From DATFMP01 sp035266845 (GTDB taxonomy: Bacteria > SAR324 > JACQKK01): a stretch of 64,000 bases of DNA. The position numbers and the translations under genes are program-made. The stretch is from positions 1 through 64,000 of the forward strand of contig DATFMP010000054.1 of NCBI GenBank assembly GCA_035266845.1, written 5' to 3'. Shown one piece after another: positions 44,997 through 53,783 of this stretch; positions within the stretch are counted from its first letter, which is position 1; each line of letters starts with the position of its first letter. The notes beneath the pieces were generated by a model. The model ran no database searches. It worked only from the letters and a program-made list of their open reading frames with translations, and was not told where the DNA came from.

Positions 44997-46535
44997 ATGC
45001 CCACATCCAGCCTGGCCGACCTGCTGTCCCAGTGCGCGCCCGTCGCACACCATCGCCCCTGGCCGCGACGCACAATGTCGCCGGACCTGTGGCTGCGCGT
45101 GGCCGAGGAACTGGGCGGCGGCCGCTGGACGCTGCTGGGCCTGTGGGGCGAGCCGGCCCACGTCCACATGGCGCTCCTGGACGAGGAGGAGCGTTCCCTC
45201 CAGGTGCTGAGCCTGGACTGCCATGAGGGCCGCTTCCCGTCCATCACTCCGGCATTTCCGCCCGCGAACCGCCTCGAACGGACCATCCGCGACCTGTTCG
45301 GCCTGCAGCCCGACGGGCTGGCCGATGAGCGCTCCTGGCTGGACCATGGGCGCTGGGGGACGCGCGTCCCCCTGGCCCAGCCGCGACCGACCGAGCCGGA
45401 CACGGCAGGGGGGGCGCCGGCGGCCTATCGCTTCCTCCCCGCCGAAGGCGAAAGCCTGCACGAGATTCCCGTCGGTCCCGTCCACGCCGGCATCATCGAG
45501 CCGGGGCACTTTCGCTTCCGGGCGAACGGCGAGGCGGTCGTGCGCCTGGAGCAACGGCTCGGCTATGTGCACAAGGGCATCGAAGGACTGCTGCGCGGCG
45601 CCGATCTGGCGCACGGGGCGCGTCTCGCCGGCCGTGTCTCGGGCGACAGCACAGTGGCCTATGCGCTCGCGTTCGCCCGTGCGGCCGAGGCGGCACTGCA
45701 GGTGACCGTGCCGGACCGTGCGGTCTGGATCCGCGCCCTGCTGGCGGAACTGGAGCGCGTCGCCAACCACATCGGAGACATCGGCGCCATCTGCAACGAT
45801 GCAGCCTTTGCCATCCTGCACGCCAACTGCAGCATGCTGCGCGAACAGATCCTGCGTGCCAACGCCGAGGTCTTCGGCCATCGCCTGCTGATGGAGCGCG
45901 TAATGGCCGGCGGCGTGGCCGTGGACCTGGCGCCCGATGGGGTGCGTCGGCTGCGCGAGTTGGTTGCGGGTGTTCGCCAACGGTTTGGCGAGCTGGTCAA
46001 CGTCTACGACAACAGCCCGTCCATGCTGGAACGCGCCGTGGGTACGGGCATTCTGCGCCCGCCGCTGGCCCGTCTGTTCGGTTGCGGCGGCTATGTCGGG
46101 CGGGCATCGCTGCGAGGCTTCGACGCACGCACGATGCCGGGTTATCCGCCGTATGACCGGTTGTCCTTCGAGGTGCCCGTGCTGAACAGCGGTGATGTGA
46201 ATGCGCGCGTGTGGGTTCGCATCAAGGAGGTGGAGCAGAGCCTGGGGCTCATCGAACAATTGCTCGATGGCCTGCCACCCGGGGCGGTGCGTGCGGAACT
46301 GCCGCCTGCGGCGGAGGTTCCGCTGGAAGGGGCCGCATTGGTGGAGGGCTTCCGCGGCGATGTGTTCGTGTGGCTGCGCATCGGCGTGGACGGTCGCATC
46401 GACCGCTGCCATCTGCGCGACCCCTCCTGGTTCCAGTGGCCGCTGCTGGAGGCGGTGATCGAAGGCAATATCGTGGCGGACTTCCCGCTCTGCAATAAGT
46501 CCTTCAACTGCTCGTACTCCGGACACGACCTGTAG
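44997..46535 (+). CDS. hyfG: HyfG-like large subunit (NuoC-NuoD fusion) lacking the NiFe cysteines
   Basis: 512 residues. The first ~140 are NuoC-like (RTIRDLFGLQPDGL); the rest is the NuoD/NiFe large-subunit fold (EIPVGPVHAGIIEPGHFRF, RLGYVHKGIEGLL, LLAELERVANHIGDIG). Where active enzymes have the first CxxC (RVCGIC), this protein reads RVSGDS at 213-218. At the C-terminus, where DPCxxC is expected, it has FNCSYSG (503-509), with only one Cys. The NiFe centre therefore cannot form in the usual way, as in Ehr complexes. It lacks a C-terminal maturation extension and no hyp genes are nearby. It probably binds a quinone or another ligand at the interface, but that is inference. Confidence 0.9.
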   Translation: MPTSSLADLLSQCAPVAHHRPWPRRTMSPDLWLRVAEELGGGRWTLLGLWGEPAHVHMALLDEEERSLQVLSLDCHEGRFPSITPAFPPANRLERTIRDLFGLQPDGLADERSWLDHGRWGTRVPLAQPRPTEPDTAGGAPAAYRFLPAEGESLHEIPVGPVHAGIIEPGHFRFRANGEAVVRLEQRLGYVHKGIEGLLRGADLAHGARLAGRVSGDSTVAYALAFARAAEAALQVTVPDRAVWIRALLAELERVANHIGDIGAICNDAAFAILHANCSMLREQILRANAEVFGHRLLMERVMAGGVAVDLAPDGVRRLRELVAGVRQRFGELVNVYDNSPSMLERAVGTGILRPPLARLFGCGGYVGRASLRGFDARTMPGYPPYDRLSFEVPVLNSGDVNARVWVRIKEVEQSLGLIEQLLDGLPPGAVRAELPPAAEVPLEGAALVEGFRGDVFVWLRIGVDGRIDRCHLRDPSWFQWPLLEAVIEGNIVADFPLCNKSFNCSYSGHDL

Positions 46536-46547
46536 CCGAGCCGACCT

Positions 46548-47057
46548 ATGCGTACGCTTCTGTTCAAGAGCCTGCTCGCCCCGCCCGTAACCGAGCCCGC
46601 GCCCGCAGCCGACCCCGCGGCCCTCTCGGAACTGGCCGCACGCGTGGATGGCGGTGCACGCCGCCTGCTGGGCCGCAGCCTGGCAATCCGTCAGGTGGAC
46701 GCCGGCTCCTGCAATGGCTGCGAATTGGAAATCCACGCGCTCGGCAATCCGTACTATGACCTGGAGCGCTTCGGGCTGCGGTTCGTGGCCTCGCCGCGGC
46801 ATGCGGACGTGCTGCTGGTGACCGGCCCCGTCACGCACAACATGCGCGAGGCGCTGGAACGCACCTATGCGGCTATGCCGGCGCCCAAATGGGTGGTCGC
46901 CGCCGGCGACTGCGCGGTGGATGGCGGCCTGTTCCAGGGCAGCTACGCCTGCGTGGGGGGCGTGTCCGCCGTGGTGCCCGTCGATCTGCACATCCGGGGG
47001 TGTCCGCCATCGCCGCGCCAGTTGCTCCAAGGCTTACTGGCGCTGCTGGAACGATAG
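46548..47057 (+). CDS. hyfI: HyfI-like (NuoB-type) iron-sulfur small subunit
   Basis: 169 residues. All four cysteines for the proximal [4Fe-4S] cluster are present: C55 and C58 (SCNGCELE), C122 (AGDCAVDGG) and C152 (RGCPPSPRQ). So the electron site nearest the large subunit is kept even though the NiFe site is lost. This is the last gene of the operon. The ferredoxin-like HyfH/HyfA subunits that normally bring electrons are absent. Confidence 0.92.
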   Translation: MRTLLFKSLLAPPVTEPAPAADPAALSELAARVDGGARRLLGRSLAIRQVDAGSCNGCELEIHALGNPYYDLERFGLRFVASPRHADVLLVTGPVTHNMREALERTYAAMPAPKWVVAAGDCAVDGGLFQGSYACVGGVSAVVPVDLHIRGCPPSPRQLLQGLLALLER

Positions 47058-47158
47058 TACGGCCACCTCCCGTTTATGACTTAGGGTCACGGCCGTTCCT
47101 TGCCGCCTGCACACCGGACGCTTGGCCAAGTCCTCTTCTTCGCAACCTAAAAACAGGA

Positions 47159-47188
47159 AAGCCCTTACGCCAAACGACGTAAAGGCTT
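47159..47188 (-). terminator. hairpin downstream of the tRNA-Lys remnant
   Basis: Read on the minus strand: AAGCCTTTACG, an 8-base loop, CGTAAGGGCTT (one mismatch), then TCCTGTTTTTAGG. It begins 12 bases after the remnant's 3' end, the same layout as the terminator after the intact tRNA-Lys at 55968. Confidence 0.6.
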
Positions 47189-47199
47189 GATATTGCTAG

Positions 47200-47246
47200 T
47201 GAGCGAAGCGGGGCGCGAACCCGCGACCACCTGATTAAGAGTCAAA
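47200..47246 (-). pseudogene. 3' half of a tRNA-Lys (anticodon CTT), truncated
   Basis: On the minus strand, GACTCTTAATCA, then a T-arm GCGGG-TTCGCGC-CCCGC and an acceptor 3' strand TTCGCTC plus discriminator A. It matches the 3' half of the intact tRNA-Lys at 55968-56040 nearly base for base (anticodon CTT rather than TTT at 47237-47239). The D-arm and 5' acceptor are missing: upstream of the anticodon stem the sequence becomes decayed insertion-sequence coding DNA. Best read as one end of an integration (attachment site) or as a tRNA broken by a mobile element. Confidence 0.75.
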
Positions 47247-47470
47247 TCTACCACCGCCCGACGCAGACTTGCGGTCTCCTTCTCCAACTCTTTGAGGCAT
47301 TTGGCCTACTCCACTTTCAAGCCCCCATACTCGCGACGCCAGCGGTTGCAGGTCTGCTCTGTGACCCCAATCTGGTTACAGGCAGTGGCGGCGCTCTGCC
47401 CTTGGCGAGCAAATTCTCCGCTCCACGCAGCTTGCCGATGATCTACTCGGCCTATTGGCACTCGTGGCAT
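47236..47470 (-). pseudogene. decayed IS3-family orfA fragment
   Basis: Minus-strand translation gives, in pieces, AExIIGKLRGAENLLAKG, then QSAATACNQIGVTEQTCNRW, RREYGGLKVE, stop, AKCLKELEKETASLRRAVVDL. This is the helix-turn-helix and leucine-zipper part of an IS3-group OrfA. It is broken by at least two TAG codons in place of Gln codons (47307 region and 47440s) and a frameshift near 47400. No orfB is present. Its end runs directly into the tRNA-Lys remnant around 47236-47247. Confidence 0.75.
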
Positions 47471-47544
47471 GCCGTTTCTCCCCGGTCGGTCCGGCCCGCT
47501 TTTCCAACTCCCAAGCTGGATCGGACCAAAAGGCGGTGGGTCAC

Positions 47545-48738
47545 TTACAGCACCGCTTTGGCGCTGCGCAGCGCGGCGATATCGGCGGGTGTGTAACCCG
47601 CCTCCAGCAGTACCGCGTCGGTGTGCTCGCCAAAGCGGGGGGCAGGTCGTATGGGCCGCGAGCCGCTGGCTGTATCGCCCAGCCGAAAGGGCACGTTCAT
47701 CATCTCTACTGCACCCACCTCGGGTTGCTGCACCGTCACGAATAATTCGTTCTCGCTTGCCTGTGGAGATTCGAAGACCTCTGCCGGCGAAAGTACCGCC
47801 ATGCTCGGTACGTCGCAGGCCAGGAAGCGCTCGCTCCACGTCGTCGCGCTACGGGTCGCAAACACCTCGGCCAGCACCGCGCGCAGCTCGCCGGAGTGCT
47901 CCTGACGCGCCTTCTGGCTGGCAAAGCGAGCGTCCGAGGCCAGCGCTTCGCGCTCCAGGGCGCTGCACAGGTTCCTCCACTCTTTGTCGCTGACGACGGC
48001 GAGCTGCAGGTAGCGGCCGTCCGCGCAGCGATAGGCGGAGAAGACCGCCTGCGTGCCGAGATCCTGCGTGCCGGCCGGCTCCTCGCTGCCCTGCGCGCGG
48101 ATCAGCTCGACCATCTGCAGGGAGATGGCATTGGCCAGCAGTGACCCGTCGATGCGCTGCCCGCGGCCCGTGCGTCCCCGCTCGATGAGCGCTAGCGCCA
48201 CGGCGTAGGCGAGCATCGGCGCGGTGGTCATGTCCACCGCCCAGATGCCCGCGGCGCGCGGAGTGCCATCCGGAAGGCTGCGGCGGCCCAGGATGCCCGC
48301 GGCCGCCTGCACCAGCAGGTCGTACCCGCGGGCAGTGGCATAAGGTCCTTCCGATCCGTAGGGGCTGAAGGCTACGTAAATCAGGCGCGGATTGAGTGCG
48401 TTCAATGTGGCGTAGTCCACCCCCAGCTTCTCCGGCGCCCCCGGCCGATAGTTGTGCATCAGGACGTCCGCGTCGCCGGCCAAGCGATGCAGCACCGCCC
48501 GGCCCTCCGGCAGGCGCAGGTCAATGGAGACGCCTCGCTTGTTGCGATTGATCATCCAGTGGGCCCGACTCTCTCCGTTGATGGGAGGCAGCGTAAGCAC
48601 GCGGCGGCACTCGTCTCCATGCGGCGGCTCGATCTTGATTATGTCTGCGCCCTGATCGGCCAGGTACATCGCTGCGCCCGGCACCGCCCACATCCCCGCC
48701 AGATCGAGCACCTTGATCCCTTCCAGTGGCAGTCCCAT
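47545..48738 (-). CDS. CaiB/BaiF (class III) CoA-transferase
   Basis: 397 residues, family length. MGLPLEGIKVLDLAGMWAVPGA starts the family's Rossmann-like domain; VLMHNYRPGAPEKLGVDY and SPYGSEGPYATARGYDLLVQ follow, with the catalytic Asp (D140 here) that carries the acyl-anhydride. It moves CoA between organic acids, activating a carboxylate without ATP. It is divergent from the ABC importer genes, so it probably activates the acid they import. Substrate unknown. Confidence 0.9.
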   Translation of the reverse strand: MGLPLEGIKVLDLAGMWAVPGAAMYLADQGADIIKIEPPHGDECRRVLTLPPINGESRAHWMINRNKRGVSIDLRLPEGRAVLHRLAGDADVLMHNYRPGAPEKLGVDYATLNALNPRLIYVAFSPYGSEGPYATARGYDLLVQAAAGILGRRSLPDGTPRAAGIWAVDMTTAPMLAYAVALALIERGRTGRGQRIDGSLLANAISLQMVELIRAQGSEEPAGTQDLGTQAVFSAYRCADGRYLQLAVVSDKEWRNLCSALEREALASDARFASQKARQEHSGELRAVLAEVFATRSATTWSERFLACDVPSMAVLSPAEVFESPQASENELFVTVQQPEVGAVEMMNVPFRLGDTASGSRPIRPAPRFGEHTDAVLLEAGYTPADIAALRSAKAVL

Positions 48739-49051
48739 CTCGTGTCCTTCCCATTGGGTTGACGCACGCGTTCCACCACCAGCATCGTCAGCGGCGGGCC
48801 GCGTTGCGCCCCCAGTCTAGCCAACGTGCATGCATGATTGAAGCGCCAAGCGCCCCGTGCTGTGTCAGGCTCCGGCCCGAGGGGCTCACGGGCAACGGAC
48901 GCTGGCTATTGTCGCGAATCCCGTGTTAGGGGGAGCGGTGAAGTGGGAGACCTTGTCTGCGCAGGCGATCAGCCTTGGGCGATTGGGAGCGCCGGTGCGC
49001 TGCAATTACCACGGGCTGTCCGCGGCGCGAACACTGAATTTGAGGTGCGCC
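48739..49051. other. divergent intergenic region upstream of the importer genes
   Basis: 313 bases between the CoA-transferase and the importer operon, where both promoters should lie. The 8-base palindrome TGCATGCA at 48827-48834 is the only symmetric element noted. No gene supported. Confidence 0.4.
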
Positions 49052-50194
49052 ATGAAACGCAGATTGGCCCCTGTCCTGTGCCTGCTGGCCATGCTGGTCT
49101 TTGCCTGGCAGCCCGCTCCGGCACATGCACAGAAGAAGGACGACATCGTGATCGGCATGCTGCTGGCCATGAGCGGCCAGGGCATTTCCTACGGCAAGTG
49201 GATGAGCCAGGGCGCATTGCTGGCGGCCGAGGAAATCAACAAGGCCGGTGGCATCGACGGCCGCATGATCCGCGTGGAGATCGGCGATCACAAGAGCGGC
49301 GACGCCAAGGCCGGCGCCAGCGAGATGCTGCGCCTCGTCAACGTGTACCACGTGCCCGCCGTGCTCACCTCGTTCAGCGCCCCCACGCTGGCCGCCCACG
49401 CCATTGCGGTGGAGCGCGGCGTCGTGCTGATCAACGGCGGCGGCTGGAGCCCCAAGCTGATCAACAAGAAGTACCTGTGGAACACCCGGCTCACGGGTGA
49501 CGCCACGGCCAAGGCGATTCTGCAGGTGGCCTGGGACGACGGGGCTCGCAAGATCTGCATGATCTACCGCAACGACCCCTCCGGCATCGACACGGCGGTG
49601 GCGGCGCGCGCCTTCTGGAAGGAGAAGGGCGGCCAAGTGCTCTGTGAACAAAAGTACGACCTGGAGGCCACGAACTTCAGCGCACAGATGGCGAAGATCC
49701 GTCTGTCGCGGCCGGATGCGCTGGTCACCTTCGCCTACAGCAAGACCCTGGGCATCATCATCAAGCAGGCGCGGGACTTCGGCGTGAGCGTGCCGATGTA
49801 CGGGATCGAGTTCCTGCCCGAGAACGTGACCGTGGCCGGCAAGGCCATCGAGGGCTACAAGTTCGCTGTCGACCGCTTCGATGTGAACTCGACTGTGCCG
49901 GAGACGCAGAAGTTCGTGAACGCCTACCGGGCGAAATACCATGAGGATCCCGAGTTCTACGGCGCCAACTACTACGAGGACATGTACCTCGTGGCCGACT
50001 GCATGAAGGCGCTGGCCAAGGAGGGCAAGCCCATCACCGGAGCCAACATCGACGCGAAGATTCGGGAAATCCGAAGCTTCCCCAGCGTCTATGGCGGCAA
50101 GATGACGCTCAACCTGGACGGCACGGTGAAGAAACCGGTCGCCGTGTTCGTGGTGCGCGACGGCAAGCCGCATTTGCTCAAGCACACCCAATAG
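49052..50194 (+). CDS. branched-chain-amino-acid-type ABC importer, substrate-binding protein
   Basis: 380 residues from ATG 49052 with GAGGTG upstream. Signal peptide MKRRLAPVLCLLAMLVFAWQ ending AHA-QKK. The periplasmic binding fold type I (LivK-like) is shown by DDIVIGMLLAMSGQGISYGK, AAEEINKAGGIDGRMI and LTGDATAKAILQVAWDDG. This family also binds amides, urea and aromatic or aliphatic acids, so the ligand is open. First gene of the importer operon. Confidence 0.9.
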   Translation: MKRRLAPVLCLLAMLVFAWQPAPAHAQKKDDIVIGMLLAMSGQGISYGKWMSQGALLAAEEINKAGGIDGRMIRVEIGDHKSGDAKAGASEMLRLVNVYHVPAVLTSFSAPTLAAHAIAVERGVVLINGGGWSPKLINKKYLWNTRLTGDATAKAILQVAWDDGARKICMIYRNDPSGIDTAVAARAFWKEKGGQVLCEQKYDLEATNFSAQMAKIRLSRPDALVTFAYSKTLGIIIKQARDFGVSVPMYGIEFLPENVTVAGKAIEGYKFAVDRFDVNSTVPETQKFVNAYRAKYHEDPEFYGANYYEDMYLVADCMKALAKEGKPITGANIDAKIREIRSFPSVYGGKMTLNLDGTVKKPVAVFVVRDGKPHLLKHTQ

Positions 50195-50293
50195 CAGGCT
50201 GCGTCTCCCGGCCGCACCGTCCTGCGCGATTCGCGCCCGGCGGCGCGGCGCGGGAGCCGGATTGCCGTCGAGCCCGGTGAGGAGCGAGCACGC

Positions 50294-51175
50294 GTGGAAA
50301 TCTTCCTGCAACTCCTGGCCAACGGCGTGATACTCGGCAGCGAGTACGCGCTGTTGGGCATCAGCTGGGGCATCATCTTCAACGTCACCGGCACGTTCCA
50401 CTTCGCCCATGCCATCGTGTACACGCTGGGGGCCTACGTGGCGATCTTCTGCTTCGCCACGCTGGGCCTGCCGTTCACCGTGTCGTGCCTGGTAGCGGTG
50501 GTGCTGGCGGCCGTGGTGGGCATGCTTATCGAAATCCTGTTCTACGAGCCGATGCGCCGCCGCTCGGCCACCTCCATGACGATCCTGATCACCTCGCTGG
50601 GGATCCTGATCGTGGTGGAAAGCCTGATCCCGATCTTCTTCGGCGCCGCATCGCTGTCCATGGGCGGCGTAGAAACGCAGCCCATCAGCCTGGGCCCGGT
50701 GTTCTTCACCAACATTCACTTGGCCAAGGTCATCACCACATGGGCGCTGGTGGGGGGGCTGATGGCCTTCCTGCACTTCACGCGCTCGGGTAAGGCTCTG
50801 CGCGCCGTGGGCAGCAACCCGCAGATGGCCGCCGTGGTGGGCCTGAACATCCGGCGCCTGTATCTGCTCGCCTTCGCCATCGGCTCGGCGATGGTGGCCA
50901 TCGGTGGCATCCTGCAGGCCATGGATACGGGCGCTTACTACACCATGGGCACCCAGGCCGTCATCATCGCGGCCATGGCCGTGCTGCTGGGCGGCATGGG
51001 CAGCTTCTTCGGCAGCGCCCTGGGCGGCCTGTTCATCGGCATGGCGATGAGCTTGAGCATCTGGGGGCTCCCCTCCGAATGGCAACTCACGATCGGCTTC
51101 GGCACGCTGGTCGTGGTGATCGCCCTGCGGCCCCGGGGGTTCCTGGGCGGCAAGGTGGTCAAGTCGGAGGTGTGA
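50294..51175 (+). CDS. livH: ABC importer permease, LivH type
   Basis: 293 residues, start GTG preceded by GTGAGGAG. About eight membrane helices; LANGVILGSEYALLGISWG and ALLGGMGSFFGSALGGLFIG are typical LivH segments. The next gene starts 4 bases after its stop, so the two are tightly coupled. Confidence 0.9.
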   Translation: MEIFLQLLANGVILGSEYALLGISWGIIFNVTGTFHFAHAIVYTLGAYVAIFCFATLGLPFTVSCLVAVVLAAVVGMLIEILFYEPMRRRSATSMTILITSLGILIVVESLIPIFFGAASLSMGGVETQPISLGPVFFTNIHLAKVITTWALVGGLMAFLHFTRSGKALRAVGSNPQMAAVVGLNIRRLYLLAFAIGSAMVAIGGILQAMDTGAYYTMGTQAVIIAAMAVLLGGMGSFFGSALGGLFIGMAMSLSIWGLPSEWQLTIGFGTLVVVIALRPRGFLGGKVVKSEV

Positions 51176-51179
51176 GCCC

Positions 51180-52931
51180 GTGGATTATCTTGCCCAGATC
51201 GTCATCTTCATCTGCATCTACGCAATCCTGGCGGGCTCGTTCAACCTGCTGGTGGGATTCTCCGGGCTGTTCTCGATCGCCCATGGGGCCTTCTTCGGGA
51301 TCGGCGCCTATACCGTAGCCCTGCTGACGGCGCCCACGGCCGGGCTGCTGCCGGCGCCGATGAGCGTGTGGCTGGCCATGCCGCTGGCCCTGGTGGTTGC
51401 CGCACTGGTCGGCATGGTGATCGCCATCCCAGCCCTGCGGGTGCACTCCGATTATCTGGTGGTGCTCTCGTTCGGCTTCCAGATGGTCGTCGTGGGCATC
51501 TTCCTCAACTGGACGAGCGTGACGGGCGGCGAGGGCGGCGTCACGGGTGTGCCGCGGCCGGAGTTCTTCACGCTGGACCTCACCTCGCCGGTGACCTTCC
51601 TGCTCTACGCCGCAGTGGTCACCGTGCTGTGCTTCGTGCTCCTGTGGCGTATGACATCCTCGCCGTTCGGGCGCATGCTGCGCGCCATCCGCGAGGATGA
51701 GGTAGCCGCCGGGGCGCTGGGCAAGCACGTGGTGCGCAGCAAGGTGTTGGTGTTCGCCCTGGCCTCGGCCCTGGCGGGTGTGGGGGGCGTCCTGTTCGCG
51801 CAGTACGTGCGCGTCGTCGATCCCTCATCGTTCACGATCAACACCTCGGTGGAAGTGTTGGCCATGCTCATCCTGGGCGGATTGGGCAACATGCTGGGTT
51901 CCGCCGTGGGCGCCGCCATTCTCATCGCCCTGCCGGAAGCGCTGCGCTTCCTGAACGTCGGCGCCGGCGATGCCGAGCAGGTGCGGCAGATTGTGTTCGG
52001 CGTGCTGCTGATACTGATGCTACGCTTCCGCAGCCAGGGCCTGCTGCCCGAATACTGGACGCCCGCCTGGCTGCGTCGCTTGCGCAATCGGCGCATCCTC
52101 CAGGCCGCGGAGGCGGATGCTTCCGGACAGTTGCCGGAGGCGATCCTGGGCCGGGCCGGAGGCGTGACCGCCGATGGCCCACTCATGGTGGTCGAAGGCG
52201 TCTCCAAGAGCTTCGGCGGCATCCAGGCGCTAAAGGATTTCTCCATGGAGCTGCCCGCCGGGCGCATCAGCGGCCTGATCGGGCCAAATGGCGCGGGCAA
52301 GACCACAGCGTTCAACCTCATCACCGGCTTCCTGTCCCCGGATTCGGGCCGCGTCTGGCTGCGCGGTCACGACATCACGCATGCCAGGCCGCACGAGCTG
52401 GCAGCGCTGGGCGTGTCGCGCTCGTTCCAGAACCTGCGCCTGTTCTCCAAGATGACCGTGCTGGACAACGTGCTGGTGGCCCGGCCGCGTCAATCCGGCG
52501 AGAGCCTGTGGCGCACGCTGCTAAGCCCTCGCGCCACGGATCGCGAAACCGGGCGCAACCAGCGGGTGGCGCTGGATATCCTGGGCTTCGTGGGCTTGCG
52601 TGCGCGGGCCCTGGAACTGGCTGAAAACCTGTCCTACGCGGAGGAGAAGCTGCTCGTGCTGGCCCGCATGCTGGCCATGGAAGCCGAGTTGCTGCTGCTG
52701 GACGAGCCGGCCTCCGGCCTGGATCCGCAAAGCGTCGAGAAGCTGTTCGGCATGATCCGCGACCTGGTGGAGCGCGGCAAGACCGTGTGCATCATCGAGC
52801 ACAACCTGGATGTGATCAAGGATCTCACGCATCGCGTGGTCTACCTGGACGAAGGGCGCGCCTTCGCGGAGGGCACACCGGACCGGATCATGAGCAACCC
52901 GGAGCTGGCCGAGCGCTACTTCGGGGTCTGA
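51180..52931 (+). CDS. fused LivM permease - LivG ATPase
   Basis: 583 residues, start GTG. Residues 1 to about 300 are the LivM-type permease (GSFNLLVGFSGLFSIAHGAF, RAIREDEVAAGALG); about 335-583 are the ATPase with Walker A GPNGAGKTTAFN, signature region LSYAEEKLLVLARML and Walker B ELLLLDEPASGLDP. The signature is AYAEEK-like rather than LSGGQ, as in many LivG proteins. Fusion into one chain is unusual but known for this family; the frame is continuous across the join, so it is not two genes. Confidence 0.92.
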   Translation: MDYLAQIVIFICIYAILAGSFNLLVGFSGLFSIAHGAFFGIGAYTVALLTAPTAGLLPAPMSVWLAMPLALVVAALVGMVIAIPALRVHSDYLVVLSFGFQMVVVGIFLNWTSVTGGEGGVTGVPRPEFFTLDLTSPVTFLLYAAVVTVLCFVLLWRMTSSPFGRMLRAIREDEVAAGALGKHVVRSKVLVFALASALAGVGGVLFAQYVRVVDPSSFTINTSVEVLAMLILGGLGNMLGSAVGAAILIALPEALRFLNVGAGDAEQVRQIVFGVLLILMLRFRSQGLLPEYWTPAWLRRLRNRRILQAAEADASGQLPEAILGRAGGVTADGPLMVVEGVSKSFGGIQALKDFSMELPAGRISGLIGPNGAGKTTAFNLITGFLSPDSGRVWLRGHDITHARPHELAALGVSRSFQNLRLFSKMTVLDNVLVARPRQSGESLWRTLLSPRATDRETGRNQRVALDILGFVGLRARALELAENLSYAEEKLLVLARMLAMEAELLLLDEPASGLDPQSVEKLFGMIRDLVERGKTVCIIEHNLDVIKDLTHRVVYLDEGRAFAEGTPDRIMSNPELAERYFGV

Positions 52932-52992
52932 GGTCACCGCGCCCGCCGCCAGGGCATGCACACGCTCCGAGGCGGGCAGGGAGGAACGTCGC

Positions 52993-53697
52993 ATGGCGCT
53001 GCTGGAAGTAGACAAACTGGTGGCCGGCTACCATAAGAATGTGGTGCTGAATGACGTCTCGCTGCAGATCGAGCCCGGCGAGTTCGTGGCCTTGATCGGC
53101 CACAACGGGGCGGGCAAGACCACGCTGCTCAACTCCGTCTTCGGCATCCTGCGCGCGCGGGAAGGCCGGGTGCGCTTCGGCGATCGGGCGATCGACGGCA
53201 GCGTGCCGGCCGCGAACGTGGCACGCGGCATGGCCCTGGTGCCCCAGGAGCGTGCCGTGTTCGCCAACCTGAACGTGCGCGACAATCTGGACCTGGCTTC
53301 GATCACGCTGACGGACCGCCACGCAGCGCACCACCGCATCGAGGCCGTAGAGCACCTGTTTCCCATCCTGCGCCAGCGCGCCGCGCAGCTTGCCGGCACC
53401 CTGAGCGGCGGTGAGCAGCGAATGCTCGCCGTGGGCATCGCCCTGATGCTGGCGCCCCGGCTGCTGATGCTGGACGAACCCTCACTGGGCTTGGCTCCGC
53501 TTGTGGTGCGCGATCTGATGGAGCGGATCCGCGAGGTCAATCGCGAGCAGGGCACGGCGATCCTGCTGGTGGAGCAGAACGTCCGGGCCGCGCTGGCCAA
53601 CGCCAGCCGAGTCTATGTGATGAAGCTGGGGCGGATCGTGTATGACGGATTGCCGGATCCCCTGCACGACAAGTCGCGCCTGATGGAGCTGTTCTAG
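52993..53697 (+). CDS. livF: ABC importer ATPase, LivF type
   Basis: 234 residues, ATG 52993 with GGGAGG upstream. Walker A GHNGAGKTTLLN, signature LSGGEQRMLAV, Walker B LLMLDEPSLGL and the H-loop-like region VEQNVRAAL. With the fused ATPase it gives the two nucleotide-binding sites of the importer. Convergent with the DUF35 gene 86 bases on. Confidence 0.92.
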   Translation: MALLEVDKLVAGYHKNVVLNDVSLQIEPGEFVALIGHNGAGKTTLLNSVFGILRAREGRVRFGDRAIDGSVPAANVARGMALVPQERAVFANLNVRDNLDLASITLTDRHAAHHRIEAVEHLFPILRQRAAQLAGTLSGGEQRMLAVGIALMLAPRLLMLDEPSLGLAPLVVRDLMERIREVNREQGTAILLVEQNVRAALANASRVYVMKLGRIVYDGLPDPLHDKSRLMELF

Positions 53698-53783
53698 CAG
53701 CGCACCGCCCTTGGCAAATGGCACCGGCGCCCCTCGGCTGGCGCGTGAGATGACCACCGCAATGCTCGACCGGGTGAAGCGCG

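Noticed and set aside
44997..46535. Active [NiFe] hydrogenase
   Set aside because: The first CxxC motif is RVSGDS and the C-terminal motif has only one Cys; the operon also lacks ferredoxin and maturation genes.
47200..47290. Complete tRNA-Lys gene at 47200
   Set aside because: The 5' acceptor strand and D-arm are missing and replaced by IS3 orfA sequence; only the 3' half is left.
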